A stretch of 64,000 bases of DNA from CAIKAP01 sp964574605 (GTDB lineage Bacteria; Verrucomicrobiota; Verrucomicrobiia; Palsa-1439): NCBI GenBank assembly GCA_964574605.1, contig CAZNOK010000001.1, positions 1 to 64,000 of the forward strand, in the 5' to 3' direction. Shown here one piece after another: positions 34,107 through 42,714 of this stretch. The translations under genes were made by a program, and so were the position numbers. Under the pieces are notes generated by a model. It was given only the letters and a program-made list of their open reading frames with translations, was not told the origin of the DNA and did not search any database. Numbering within the stretch: the first letter of the stretch is position 1; each line of letters opens with the position of its first letter.

Positions 34107-35217
34107 TTACTCCTCGTCGGTGACGCCTTGTTTGCGTTGGCGTGGCTGGCCGGCTTTGAGCCATGCGCTGATGAATGAGTCGAGGTCGCCATCCATCACA
34201 CCTTGGACATCGCTGGTTTGGCAGCCCGTGCGGAGGTCTTTGACCATTTGATACGGCTGGAAAACGTAGCTGCGAATCTGGTTGCCCCAGGCGATGGCGC
34301 CTTTCTCGCCGTAGTATTTCTCCATCGCGGCGCGCTTCTCGTCCTGCTGCTTTTCGTAGAGGCGCGCCTTCAACATCTTGATGGCGAGTTCGCGGTTCTG
34401 GTGTTGGCTGCGTTCACTCTGGCACTGAACGACGATGCCAGTGGGCGCGTGTGTCATGCGGATGGCGGTTTCGAGTTTGTTGACGTTCTGGCCGCCTTTG
34501 CCGCCGCTGCGGAAGGTGTCCACCTGCACGTCTTCCATCTTCAACTCGACTTCGGCGTCCTCGATTTCCGCGACAACATCCACAGAGGCGAAGCTGGTGT
34601 GTCGGCGTTTGTTGGAGTCGAACGGCGAAATGCGGACGAGCCGATGGACGCCGCGCTCGGCCTTGAGGTAGCCGAAGGCGTAATCGCCGGTGACCATGAG
34701 CGTGGCGCTCTTGATGCCCGCTTCGTCGCCGGATTGGATGTCCACGATGTCGGATTTCCAGCCGCGTGTCTCGCAGTAACGGCTGTACATGCGCAGAAGC
34801 ATGTTGGCCCAGTCGCAGCTTTCCGTGCCGCCGGCGCCGGCGTGGACGTTGAAGATGGCGTTGGATTTGTCGTGCTCAGCGGCAAGGAGGTTCTCCAACT
34901 CGAACTGGTTGAAGCGGGTTTCGGCGGCTTGGAGTTCCTTCGTCACTTCAGCTTCGGACTCGCCCAGTTCGATGAGGACTTGGGCGTCGGAGATTTTGCG
35001 GTCGAGTTCGGCGAGCGTGTCGAGCCGGCGGCGGACGATGGTTGCTTCGTTGAGGATGGACTTGGCCTTGATCTGGTCGTTCCAGAAGGTCGGGCCGGAC
35101 ATGATGTTTTCGAGTTCGATCAGGCGGGCGCGTTGCTTGGGTACGTCAAAGATACCTCCCCAACGCTTGGTGGCGCTGGTGGAGGTTGTCCAATCTGGCT
35201 TTGATTTCCTCGATCAT
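34107..35217 (-). CDS. prfB: Peptide chain release factor 2, programmed +1 frameshift
   Basis: RF2 of about 369 aa made from two frames. ATG 35217 encodes MIEEIKARLDNLHQRHQ and 23 codons in all, then TGA at 35148-35146. A +1 shift at CTT-T-GAC continues as DVPKQRARLIELENIMSGPTFW to the stop at 34107. The body holds the SPF tripeptide (RISPFDSNKRRHTSF) that reads UGA/UAA and the GGQ loop (RSGGKGGQNVNKLE) that hydrolyses peptidyl-tRNA. It is the first gene of the minus-strand operon and ends 2 bp before trpC. The frameshift is the known RF2 autoregulation. Confidence 0.96.
35145..35161 (-). promoter_or_regulatory. RF2 +1 frameshift site
   Basis: On the minus strand GGGGAGG (35161-35155) acts as an internal Shine-Dalgarno-like sequence before TAT-CTT-TGA-C. 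This matches the E. coli prfB site, where slow termination at UGA lets CUU slip by one base and raises RF2 production when RF2 is scarce. Confidence 0.95.
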
Positions 35218-35281
35218 GGCGGCGGTAAGCTGACCACAAGAATCGCGGCTTGTCAACGCCGGGCGTGCAGCCGCAAAATCG

Positions 35282-35345
35282 TTGTAGGCCGCGTGACTCA
35301 CGCGGCGAATCGGATAGCGCCGAGTCGGGTGACTCGGCCTACAAT
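35282..35345. repeat. 64-bp double-hairpin repeat overlapping a gene end
   Basis: Outer arms TTGTAGGCC (35282-35290) and GGCCTACAA (35337-35345) enclose two hairpins: GCCGCGTGA/TCACGCGGC (35288-35306, 1-nt loop) and GCCGAGTC/GACTCGGC (35319-35338, 4-nt loop). The stop codon of the minus-strand hydrolase lies in its right edge. Confidence 0.88.
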
Positions 35346-36139
35346 CTTAACGCCGCGAGGAATTCGCTGAGCGCTTGACGATAGACAACGGCGCTGACGA
35401 GAAAGGCGTCGTTGTGGCTGCCGTGGAGTTCGACGAGGCGTTTCGGTTCGGGCGCAGCGGCGAGGAGACGCTCGGCGTAACTGAACGGGAACATCTCGTC
35501 ATCGCGGCTGTGGAGGATGAGTAGCGGCGCGCGAAGTTTTGGCATCTTGCTGAGCGAGTCATACTTGGTCTTGGCGATGAGACGGACAGGTAAGAAGGGG
35601 AACATCTTTTGGCCGACATCGGCGATGGAGGTGAACGGTTCCTCAATGATGACGCCCGCAACGGGCACCTTGATCGCTAGGTCAACGGCGACAGCCGTGC
35701 CGAGTGATTCGCCATATAGAATGATAGGACTGCCCCGCTTTACCAGCCAATCGTAAGCGGCTTGGGCGTCGCGGTAGGTGCCTTGTTCGTCGGGTTGGCG
35801 CGCGTCGCTGCGACCGTAGCCGCGATAATCAATGATGAATGTCGCCGCGCCGAGTTTGTGGAAGATGGCGAGTTTCTCCAACCGGTGCGAAATGTTCCCA
35901 GCATTGCCGTGGAGAAAAAGGATTGTAGTGGCCGCCGTCCCGGCGGCCGGGACAAACCATCCGTGAATCTTCACACCATCGCTGGCGGTGAGCCAGACAT
36001 CCTCGAACTTCAGACCGGCTTGGTCGGGGGTGCCTTCGATCTCCCGCATTGGATAGTAGATCATCGAAGGCTCGCGCCAGCGCAGGATTAGCACAAACGC
36101 CAGCAGTCCGAACAACAGCAGCAAAAAAAGATGAAGCAT
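35339..36139 (-). CDS. Membrane-anchored alpha/beta hydrolase
   Basis: A 266-aa protein. An N-terminal hydrophobic segment (MLHLFLLLLFGLLAFVLIL) is likely an anchor or uncleaved signal. The hydrolase fold follows: ILFLHGNAGN (oxyanion loop), IDYRGYGRSDARQP, ILYGESLGTAVAVDLA with the G-E-S-L-G nucleophile elbow, LILHSRDDEMFPF with the acid, and LHGSHND with the catalytic His. This is the BEM46/ABHD13-like group. ATG 36139 was preferred to the upstream TTG 36148. The last two codons and stop come from the TTGTAGGCC repeat, and another hairpin lies inside the gene near residues 60-70. Substrate is unknown. Confidence 0.85.
   Translation of the reverse strand: MLHLFLLLLFGLLAFVLILRWREPSMIYYPMREIEGTPDQAGLKFEDVWLTASDGVKIHGWFVPAAGTAATTILFLHGNAGNISHRLEKLAIFHKLGAATFIIDYRGYGRSDARQPDEQGTYRDAQAAYDWLVKRGSPIILYGESLGTAVAVDLAIKVPVAGVIIEEPFTSIADVGQKMFPFLPVRLIAKTKYDSLSKMPKLRAPLLILHSRDDEMFPFSYAERLLAAAPEPKRLVELHGSHNDAFLVSAVVYRQALSEFLAALRL
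35923..35955. repeat. Hairpin repeat inside hydrolase gene
   Basis: Begins TTGTAG and has GGCCGCC (35930-35936) / GGCGGCC (35942-35948) as a 7-bp stem, with an overlapping alternative stem GTCCCGG/CCGGGAC (35937-35953). It encodes a PAAGTAAT linker between two beta strands. It may be another short member of the TTGTAG family, or chance. Confidence 0.45.
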
Positions 36140-36217
36140 TCGTTTCAACCTGTCGGCATTCTACACGGTTAGATTTTGACTGTCCATTCAACCTGTTTGC
36201 TGGCAGAATAAGCGCGC

Positions 36218-37606
36218 ATGAATATCAAGTCAGTAAGCGCGATGTGGCTTTTTCTTCTTTCGTGGTTCGCTTGTGCCGCCGAGAGGCCCAACATCGTCAT
36301 TATTCTCGCGGACGATCTTGGCTATGCCGACGTTGGTTTCCAAGGCTGCAAAGACATCCCGACTCCTCACCTCGACGCACTCGCCAAGCGCGGCGTCCGT
36401 TGCTCCAGTGGCTATGTCTCGCATCCGTTTTGCAGCCCGACTCGCGCGGGCCTGATGACGGGTCGCTACCAACAGCGGTTTGGCCACGAGAACAATCCTG
36501 CGTGGCTTCCCGAGGACACCAAGGTTGGGTTGCCGTTGAGCGAGACGTTTCTGGTGAAGCAACTCCAGCAGGACGGCTATGTCACCGGGGCCATCGGCAA
36601 ATGGCACCTTGGCGCTGCGCCCTGTTTCCATCCAAACGAACGCGGTTTCACCGAGTATTTCGGATTCCTCGGCGGCGGCCATCTGTATCTGCCCGACCTC
36701 AAGGGCAGCGTTGAGTACACCGCGCCTGTGCTCCGCAACAAGGAACCTGCCGAGTTCAACGACTACATGACTGACCTGCTTTCGCGCGGAGCCGTCGCAT
36801 TCATCAATCGTCACAAAGCCAAACCATTCTTCCTTTACGTCGCCTACAACGCCGTCCACACGCCGTTGCAAGCGCCGGAGAAATATCTCAACCGATTCTC
36901 GCATATTGCCGATACACGCCGGCGCGCCTACGCAGCGATGAACAGCGCGATGGACGACGGCGTCGGCGCCGTCGTGGCGACCTTGCGCAAACACGGCATC
37001 GAGAAGAACACGGTCGTTTTCTTCCTCAGCGACAACGGCGGTCCGTCCCCGGACCGCTCGCCGACCGACAACACACCGTTGCGCGGCCACAAAGGTGACG
37101 TGTTCGAGGGTGGTGTTCGCGTTCCGTTTGTCGTCTGTTGGCCGGGACGGCTGCCGGCCGGCGCGGTGTATGAACCGCCGGTGATCTCGCTCGATATTCT
37201 GCCGACGGCGCTCGCGTTATGTGGAGCAGGTTTGCAACCTGCTCAATCCTCTGCCAATGGGCAGGTTGCAAACCTGCCCCACAATCGGCTCGACGGCGTG
37301 AACCTGATCCCATTCCTGAGCGGCGAGAATAAAACTGCGCCCCACGAACGCCTCTTCTGGCGCACGGGCGGGGGCGCGCAGTGGGCGGTGCGCGAAGGCC
37401 GTTACAAATTGGTGAAGACAGGACAGAACGCGCCGCTGCTTTTCGATTTGCACACGGACATCAGCGAGTCGCGCGACTTGGCCGGAACGAAACCGGAACA
37501 CGTCGCCCGACTCACCAAGGCTTTCGAGGCTTGGAACGCGGAGTTGATTCCGCCGTTGTTCGAAAGCCCCAAGCCCGCTGCTCGCAAACAAAAACAAAAG
37601 AAATGA
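36218..37606 (+). CDS. Secreted sulfatase
   Basis: A 462-aa S1-family sulfatase with a signal peptide (MNIKSVSAMWLFLLSWFACA). The metal site begins PNIVIILADDLGYADVG. The formylglycine motif is C-S-P-T-R with Cys72, followed by AGLMTGRYQQRFGHENN. Further core motifs are IGKWHLG, SDNGGPSPDRS and GHKGDVFEGGVRVPF. It should need FGE (anaerobic or aerobic) maturation and would remove sulfate esters from polysaccharides. The C-terminal part contains a 64-bp inverted repeat read through in frame (about residues 335-356) just before the conserved LDGVNLIPFL. It heads an operon with a dehydrogenase (9 bp downstream), a PIG-L deacetylase and an aldo/keto reductase. Confidence 0.92.
   Translation: MNIKSVSAMWLFLLSWFACAAERPNIVIILADDLGYADVGFQGCKDIPTPHLDALAKRGVRCSSGYVSHPFCSPTRAGLMTGRYQQRFGHENNPAWLPEDTKVGLPLSETFLVKQLQQDGYVTGAIGKWHLGAAPCFHPNERGFTEYFGFLGGGHLYLPDLKGSVEYTAPVLRNKEPAEFNDYMTDLLSRGAVAFINRHKAKPFFLYVAYNAVHTPLQAPEKYLNRFSHIADTRRRAYAAMNSAMDDGVGAVVATLRKHGIEKNTVVFFLSDNGGPSPDRSPTDNTPLRGHKGDVFEGGVRVPFVVCWPGRLPAGAVYEPPVISLDILPTALALCGAGLQPAQSSANGQVANLPHNRLDGVNLIPFLSGENKTAPHERLFWRTGGGAQWAVREGRYKLVKTGQNAPLLFDLHTDISESRDLAGTKPEHVARLTKAFEAWNAELIPPLFESPKPAARKQKQKK
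37220..37283. repeat. 64-bp double-hairpin repeat inside the sulfatase gene
   Basis: Two perfect 9-bp hairpins, GAGCAGGTT/AACCTGCTC (37224-37244) and GGGCAGGTT/AACCTGCCC (37259-37279), each with a 3-nt loop. The outermost bases TGTGG (37220-37224) and CCACA (37279-37283) are complementary, so the whole element is also a larger inverted repeat. It is read as GAGLQPAQSSANGQVANLPH. Confidence 0.9.
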
Positions 37607-37615
37607 GGTAAACCA

Positions 37616-38641
37616 ATGAGCACTATCAACGTCGCAATCGTCGGACTCGGTTTCATGGGCGTCACGCACATCAAGGCGTACCGCCAAATCCACGGTGTGC
37701 GCATCGCGGCTATCTGCGACGCCATTCGTCTGCCGGTGGACGGCGATTTCTCCAGCATCAGCGGCAACGTTGGCAGCGCGGAACCGCTCAAGCTCGATAT
37801 GTCGCAGACAAAGGCCACCAAGAACCTTGACGACCTGCTCACCGATCCTGCAATTGACCTGATTGATCTTTGTGTGCCGACGATGGCACACGCGAAACTT
37901 GCGATTGCCGCGCTCAAAGCCGGCAAGCACGTCATTTGCGAGAAACCGCTCGCCCGCACGGCTGCGCTCGCCCGCGACATCGTCAAGGCCGCCGCATCTG
38001 CCAAAGGTTTCTTTATGCCGGCGATGTGCATCCGGTTCTGGCCGGACTACGTCTGGGTGAAGCAAGCGATGGAGAAGGGGACGTATGGCAAGGTGTTGGC
38101 CGCCCGGTTCCGACGGGTCGCCGAGCCGCCCGGCTGGTCGAAAGATTTCATGGACGGAGCCAAATCCGGCGGTGCGATCCTCGATCTGCACATTCACGAT
38201 GTGGATTTTGTTCAATACTGCTTTGGGCGCCCCAAGGCCGTGTACGCAACCGGGTACTCCCAACTCAGCGGCGCCATTGATCATGTTGTCGCCCAATACA
38301 AGGTGGCCAGCGGCGCTTCGGTAACCGCCGAAGGCGGCTGGGCGATGACAAGTGGATTTGGGTTCAATATGGAATACACCGTTCAATTCGAGAACGCAAC
38401 GGTTGACTTCACGCTCGCTCGCGGCGCTGATGCGCTCCGTCTCTTCGAGAAAGGCCAGGCACCGCGCACTATCAAACCATCCGTAGGCGATGGGTATATC
38501 GGTGAACTCAGCTACATGGTCGAGTGTATCCGCAAGAAGACCCCGCCAACCATCGTCACCGGTCGCGACGGTGCGAGCGCGGTGGAGATTTGCGAAGCCG
38601 AGGAGAAATCCATCCAGACCGGCAAGGTGGTCGCACTATGA
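37616..38641 (+). CDS. Gfo/Idh/MocA family dehydrogenase
   Basis: A 341-aa NAD(P)-dependent sugar oxidoreductase. The Rossmann start is INVAIVGLGFMGVTHIKAYRQIHGVRIAAICD, then DLIDLCVPTMAHAKLAIAALKAGKHVICEKPLARTAA, which holds the EKP catalytic lysine. The substrate domain includes SGGAILDLHIHDVDFVQYCFG, with the conserved D-x-x-x-H-D. No signal peptide is visible. It would oxidise or reduce a sugar, likely a product of the sulfatase operon. It is 9 bp from the sulfatase gene, and its stop overlaps the start of the PIG-L gene by 4 nt. Confidence 0.92.
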   Translation: MSTINVAIVGLGFMGVTHIKAYRQIHGVRIAAICDAIRLPVDGDFSSISGNVGSAEPLKLDMSQTKATKNLDDLLTDPAIDLIDLCVPTMAHAKLAIAALKAGKHVICEKPLARTAALARDIVKAAASAKGFFMPAMCIRFWPDYVWVKQAMEKGTYGKVLAARFRRVAEPPGWSKDFMDGAKSGGAILDLHIHDVDFVQYCFGRPKAVYATGYSQLSGAIDHVVAQYKVASGASVTAEGGWAMTSGFGFNMEYTVQFENATVDFTLARGADALRLFEKGQAPRTIKPSVGDGYIGELSYMVECIRKKTPPTIVTGRDGASAVEICEAEEKSIQTGKVVAL

Positions 38642-39432
38642 GCCGCCGCGTTGCCATGGCCGTTGGGTGTCACCCGGACGACATCGAGTTCATGATGGCT
38701 GGGACGCTGCTGCTGTTGAAACAGGCTGGTTACGAGACGCATTACATGAACGTCGCAAACGGTTCGTGCGGCAGTCAGGTTTATCCGGCGGCCCAACTCA
38801 TCCGTATCCGCGGTGGTGAAGCGCGAGAGGCAGCGCGTTTACTCGGTGCGGTGTTTCATCCGAGCCTTGTGGACGACCTCGATGTCTATTACGAGGACAA
38901 AACGCTCCGCCGGCTCACGGCAGTGATTCGCGCTGTCAACCCGACGGTTCTGCTTGTACACTCACCGCAGGATTACATGGAAGACCACATGAATACCTGT
39001 CGGCTGGCCGTGACGTCGGCGTTCGTGCGGGGCATGAGAAACTTCTGGACGATTCCGCGGCGCAAACCGGTCGTCGGCGATGTGACGCTGTACCACGCCA
39101 TGCCGGTCGGCCTGCGTGATCCGTTGCGCCGGCGAATCATCCCCGGCGCATTTGTGAACACGACATCGGTGTTCGCGCAGAAAACAGCAGCGTTGGCGGC
39201 GCATCGGAGCCAGCAGGATTGGCTGGCGAAAAGCCAGAAGATGAACCAGTACCTTGCTATGATGGCATGGTACTCACGCGAAGTCGGTAAACTGTCGCGA
39301 CGGTTCAGGCACGCCGAGGGGTGGCGGCGTCACCTGCATTGGGGGTACTGCGCCGAGGACGCCGACCCGCTCCGCGAGGCGCTGGGCAAGGATTACCTAG
39401 TCAACAAACGCTATGAGGCATCGCTTGAATAA
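38638..39432 (+). CDS. PIG-L family deacetylase
   Basis: A 264-aa protein with the zinc motif CHPDDIEFMMAG (His12, Asp14, Asp15), the GEAREAARLLGA helix, and HSPQDYMEDHMNTCRLA, the second metal-binding block. The pattern is that of LmbE/PIG-L N-acetylglucosaminyl deacetylases. ATG 38638 overlaps the MocA stop by 4 nt (ATGA). No signal peptide is present, so a cytoplasmic amino-sugar or sugar-derivative substrate is likely. The end overlaps the following reductase start by 20 nt. Confidence 0.88.
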   Translation: MSRRVAMAVGCHPDDIEFMMAGTLLLLKQAGYETHYMNVANGSCGSQVYPAAQLIRIRGGEAREAARLLGAVFHPSLVDDLDVYYEDKTLRRLTAVIRAVNPTVLLVHSPQDYMEDHMNTCRLAVTSAFVRGMRNFWTIPRRKPVVGDVTLYHAMPVGLRDPLRRRIIPGAFVNTTSVFAQKTAALAAHRSQQDWLAKSQKMNQYLAMMAWYSREVGKLSRRFRHAEGWRRHLHWGYCAEDADPLREALGKDYLVNKRYEASLE

Positions 39433-40666
39433 CACGAACATCTCCAACGTTACACGCCGCCAGTTTCTGGGGACGACCACTGCTGCGGCCTTGGGTGCGA
39501 TTGTCGGGAATCACCAAGCCGCGGCAGCGGGCGCGCCGATGGCGGCGATGAAGTATCGTCGCCTTGGTCGGACGAACCTGAAGATTTCGGAAATTGGGTT
39601 GGGTTGCGCCAGCGGCTTGCGTTCGCAGCAGCTTGGAGCGGAACTGTTCAATCGCTACCGTGAGGAGCTTCCAGCGATCACGCATAAGCTGTTGGAGCTT
39701 GGCGGCAATTTTGTCGCCACCTCCGCCAGCTACCATGACACCGAGGAGATTCTTGGCCGGGCGCTGAAAGGCCATCGCAAAGACGCATTCATTTTTACGG
39801 CGACAAGCCCCAAACGTGACGTGAAAACAATCGTCGCCGCTTGCGAGAGGAGTCTTCAACGGTTCCAGACAGACGTGATTGACGGCTACTTTGGACACGG
39901 CGGTTGGAGCGACGCTTTTGGCGAGGCCGCACAGAGACTCAGACAGCAAGGCAAGATTCGCTTCATCGGAATGAGTTGCCACATTCCGGAACAACACCGT
40001 GTGCAGGTCGAAGCCGGCAAGGTGGATTTCATCTTGCAGCCCTACAACTACCTGAATTTGGCCAAGTGGACGGAGCAGACCGACCGAGTCGGCACGGAAC
40101 AACTATTCGAACTGTGCAAGAAAAAGGACGTGGGTGTGATGGTCATTAAGCCGATGACCGGCCACTTCATTCCGAACTGGGCCAAGAAGACCGACGATCC
40201 CAAAGTGGCCGGGCTGCTCAAGGAGTTGAAGGTGACCGGCAAACAGAACCTCTACCAGGCCTTTCTGATGTGGGTGCTGAAGAATCCCAACATCTCCTGC
40301 GCTATCGTCGGCATGGGCGCAGTTCAGGACGTGGTCGAGGATTGCAGGGCGGTGACGCAAATCCTCAACGCGAGTCACGAACGCCTGTTGGAACAATACG
40401 CAGCACTCGCCACCGGCGACTATTGCCGTCTGTGCGAAACCTGTGTGGGAGCATGCCCGTCCGGAGTCCGCATCCCGGACATCTTGCGTTTCCGCATGTA
40501 TTACCAGAACTACGGCCACCAGCGTGACGCGCGCGAGGCCTACGCTGCGCTGGCAAGCCATCAGCAAGCGACGGCCTGCACGGAATGTCGCAAATGCGAG
40601 CAGGTTTGTCCCGCACGACTCTCGATAGTCCAGAAACTCAAAGCCGCCCACACGCTACTGGCCTGA
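39413..40666 (+). CDS. Tat-exported aldo/keto reductase with 4Fe-4S domain
   Basis: A 417-aa protein. The N-terminus carries a twin-arginine signal (TRRQFLGTTTAAALGAIVG). The reductase barrel follows, with YRRLGRTNLKISEIGLGCASG and SASYHDTEEILGRALKG, where Tyr107 is the likely proton donor. The C-terminal ferredoxin-like domain has two clusters: CRLCETCVGACP (Cys338, 341, 344, 348) and CTECRKCEQVCP (Cys389, 392, 395, 399). The conserved catalytic Asp (D-T-A-x-x-Y in relatives) aligns with Ala102, so the reaction may differ from standard reductases. It is the last gene of the sulfatase operon and overlaps the PIG-L gene by 20 nt. Confidence 0.85.
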   Translation: MRHRLNNTNISNVTRRQFLGTTTAAALGAIVGNHQAAAAGAPMAAMKYRRLGRTNLKISEIGLGCASGLRSQQLGAELFNRYREELPAITHKLLELGGNFVATSASYHDTEEILGRALKGHRKDAFIFTATSPKRDVKTIVAACERSLQRFQTDVIDGYFGHGGWSDAFGEAAQRLRQQGKIRFIGMSCHIPEQHRVQVEAGKVDFILQPYNYLNLAKWTEQTDRVGTEQLFELCKKKDVGVMVIKPMTGHFIPNWAKKTDDPKVAGLLKELKVTGKQNLYQAFLMWVLKNPNISCAIVGMGAVQDVVEDCRAVTQILNASHERLLEQYAALATGDYCRLCETCVGACPSGVRIPDILRFRMYYQNYGHQRDAREAYAALASHQQATACTECRKCEQVCPARLSIVQKLKAAHTLLA

Positions 40667-40689
40667 GGAACCACATCGGTCGCACGCCG

Positions 40690-42708
40690 TTACCGCTGCA
40701 GAAGTAGTCCCTGATAACCCGCGGGAATGACAACGCGGCCATTCCAGAAACCGCAGGCACCGGGATGACCGGAAAGTGAGTAGTGACGTTTCAAACGCGG
40801 TTTCTTGATGTCAGTAATATCGAAGACCCACACTTCCCGCTGATGGCGCGAAGACGACGCCAGTAAACTGCCGCCAACACTCGGTCGCCCACGGAAACTG
40901 AGTCCCGGCACTCCATACGACGGCAGGTCGCTCATGTTGCGACGCTCGTTCGGTTCCAGCAACGCGTATTTGCTGCGCTTGATGACCAGAAGTTTCTCTC
41001 CGAACGCGCACGCGCCGTCAGTCCAGCCGTAGCGCGTGGTGTCGGGCGTGTTGCCGGCCAACGCGGGTTTGTCGCCGGTGATGTCATACCATGCCGGACC
41101 GCTGCGCTGCCAGTAGGCGCAGAGGTAACGGCCATCGAAAAGTTTATCCACGAGTTGGTCGCCGTAAAACAAACCGACCTGGCCATCGCTGAAAATCAGC
41201 TTTGGCTTCGCCGGATCAGAAACATCCGCAATGTGCGCCGTGGCGCTGCCGCAGTGGAACAAGGCAAACCGACCGGGCGCGGGCGCAACGACCTGTTTCA
41301 CGCCTTGTCCCGAGACGGTGAGACCTCCCAGTTCTTTCAGGCGCAGATCGGGCTGAATCTCATAGATGGCCATTCCGCCTTTGTTCTCCGCAGTGTACAA
41401 GCGATTGCCCGACAGGTTCACATAGCAGACTTCGTCTTTCGTCCGATGGATGGTGACTGGCGCGAGTTTGTCGCCCAACTTGACGGCTTGAATCCCTGCC
41501 GCGCCACAAGCGATCCACGCAATGTCGCCTTGAATCGCCACGGCGTGAACTTGCCCGTCCGGGCGATAAACGAGGAACTCTGGAGTGTCACCTTCTGTCG
41601 CTGGTGGCAACACGGGCGGCGTATCCGGCTCCGTTACGACCGGCTGCGCCAGCCCTTTGGCGGGTACCACATACAACCCCGTGTAAATCCCGGCGGCATA
41701 AATAACGCCATCACCCAACGCCACGCCTCCCACAGGGTCGAACATCTCCCGCTTCGGCTCAAACGGAAGTTGTGCGTGGGCAACGATGACCGGCTTGGCG
41801 ATGTCGCGAATGTTCACGACGAACAGGCCGTTGTTGGTATCCGCCACCACGCAATGATCGCCGGCCACACGCGCGCGCCACATGTCGTTGAAGATGCTGT
41901 AGTGGACGGGGAACTTCACGCGCGAGACGAACACCGGCTGCTGCGGGTTCGACACGTCGAAAATCTCCAAACCGTGTCCTTTGCCTTCGGCTTCCTCCTT
42001 GGTGGGCGCGCGGGAATGATGACCGGTGGCGGCAAAACAATACTTGCCCCGCAAACAACCGCCATCGCCGTAGCCGTCCAACAGTCCCTCGCCCACGATG
42101 ACCGGTTGACGCGGATTCTTCACGTCGGCCACGAGCAGTTTCCTCGGCGCCCAATCGCCAATGTACAGAAGACCGTCACGCGCCCAGCAGGATTGCGCTT
42201 CACCGGTTTTCAGCGTGCTGACGTGCCGGACTTTTCGCGGGTTCGACACGTCCACAATCTCGACGCCGTAGCAGCGTGTGGCGATGAAACCTACGCTGCC
42301 GGAAACCCAGATGCCCGTGGCCATTTCCACGGTGTCGTAGTGACTGATCAACGATGGCTTCGCCGGATCGGAGATGTCCACCAGCCAAAGTCCATCCTGT
42401 CGCGCAGTGACGTAAGCGATGTTGTCCTTGATGAATAATTGGCGGGTCGTGCCAAGCCCGGACAACTGGCCGAGCAACTTCGGCTTCGCCGGCGTGGTGA
42501 TGTCGAGCGCGTAGAACACGCCTCGTCCGATAGCGTAAAGGCGATTCCCGACCACTTCGGCGGCGATGCACGCGCCGACGTTGTCCACCTTGCGATACGC
42601 AAGCCGTTTCCCGAATAATTGCTCATCGTGCCCCGATTGGCGCGTTTCGTTCGCTATTGCCTCGACCAGGAGCACAGTAAATACAAGAATTTTGATGAGA
42701 CTTTTCAA
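40690..42708 (-). CDS. Secreted LVIVD-repeat beta-propeller protein
   Basis: A 672-aa exported protein. The signal peptide KSLIKILVFTVLLVEAIA begins at TTG 42708; no ATG or GTG fits better. The body is made of LVIVD-type repeats, each about 42 residues, with cores such as LVDISDPAKPSLISHYD, IVDVSNPRKVRHVS, IFDVSNPQQPVFVS, VVNIRDIAKPVIVA and VFDITDIKKPRLKRHY. These should fold as one or two large propellers on the cell surface. The ligand is unknown. It is divergent from the AraC regulator with only 6 bp between start codons, so their promoters must overlap the coding regions. Stop codons face the reductase gene end at 40666. Confidence 0.8.
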   Translation of the reverse strand: MKSLIKILVFTVLLVEAIANETRQSGHDEQLFGKRLAYRKVDNVGACIAAEVVGNRLYAIGRGVFYALDITTPAKPKLLGQLSGLGTTRQLFIKDNIAYVTARQDGLWLVDISDPAKPSLISHYDTVEMATGIWVSGSVGFIATRCYGVEIVDVSNPRKVRHVSTLKTGEAQSCWARDGLLYIGDWAPRKLLVADVKNPRQPVIVGEGLLDGYGDGGCLRGKYCFAATGHHSRAPTKEEAEGKGHGLEIFDVSNPQQPVFVSRVKFPVHYSIFNDMWRARVAGDHCVVADTNNGLFVVNIRDIAKPVIVAHAQLPFEPKREMFDPVGGVALGDGVIYAAGIYTGLYVVPAKGLAQPVVTEPDTPPVLPPATEGDTPEFLVYRPDGQVHAVAIQGDIAWIACGAAGIQAVKLGDKLAPVTIHRTKDEVCYVNLSGNRLYTAENKGGMAIYEIQPDLRLKELGGLTVSGQGVKQVVAPAPGRFALFHCGSATAHIADVSDPAKPKLIFSDGQVGLFYGDQLVDKLFDGRYLCAYWQRSGPAWYDITGDKPALAGNTPDTTRYGWTDGACAFGEKLLVIKRSKYALLEPNERRNMSDLPSYGVPGLSFRGRPSVGGSLLASSSRHQREVWVFDITDIKKPRLKRHYSLSGHPGACGFWNGRVVIPAGYQGLLLQR

Positions 42709-42714
42709 CGAACA

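Noticed and set aside
34107..35102. RF2 starting at ATG 35102
   Set aside because: This start would remove the N-terminal domain; the frameshift site upstream restores normal RF2 length.
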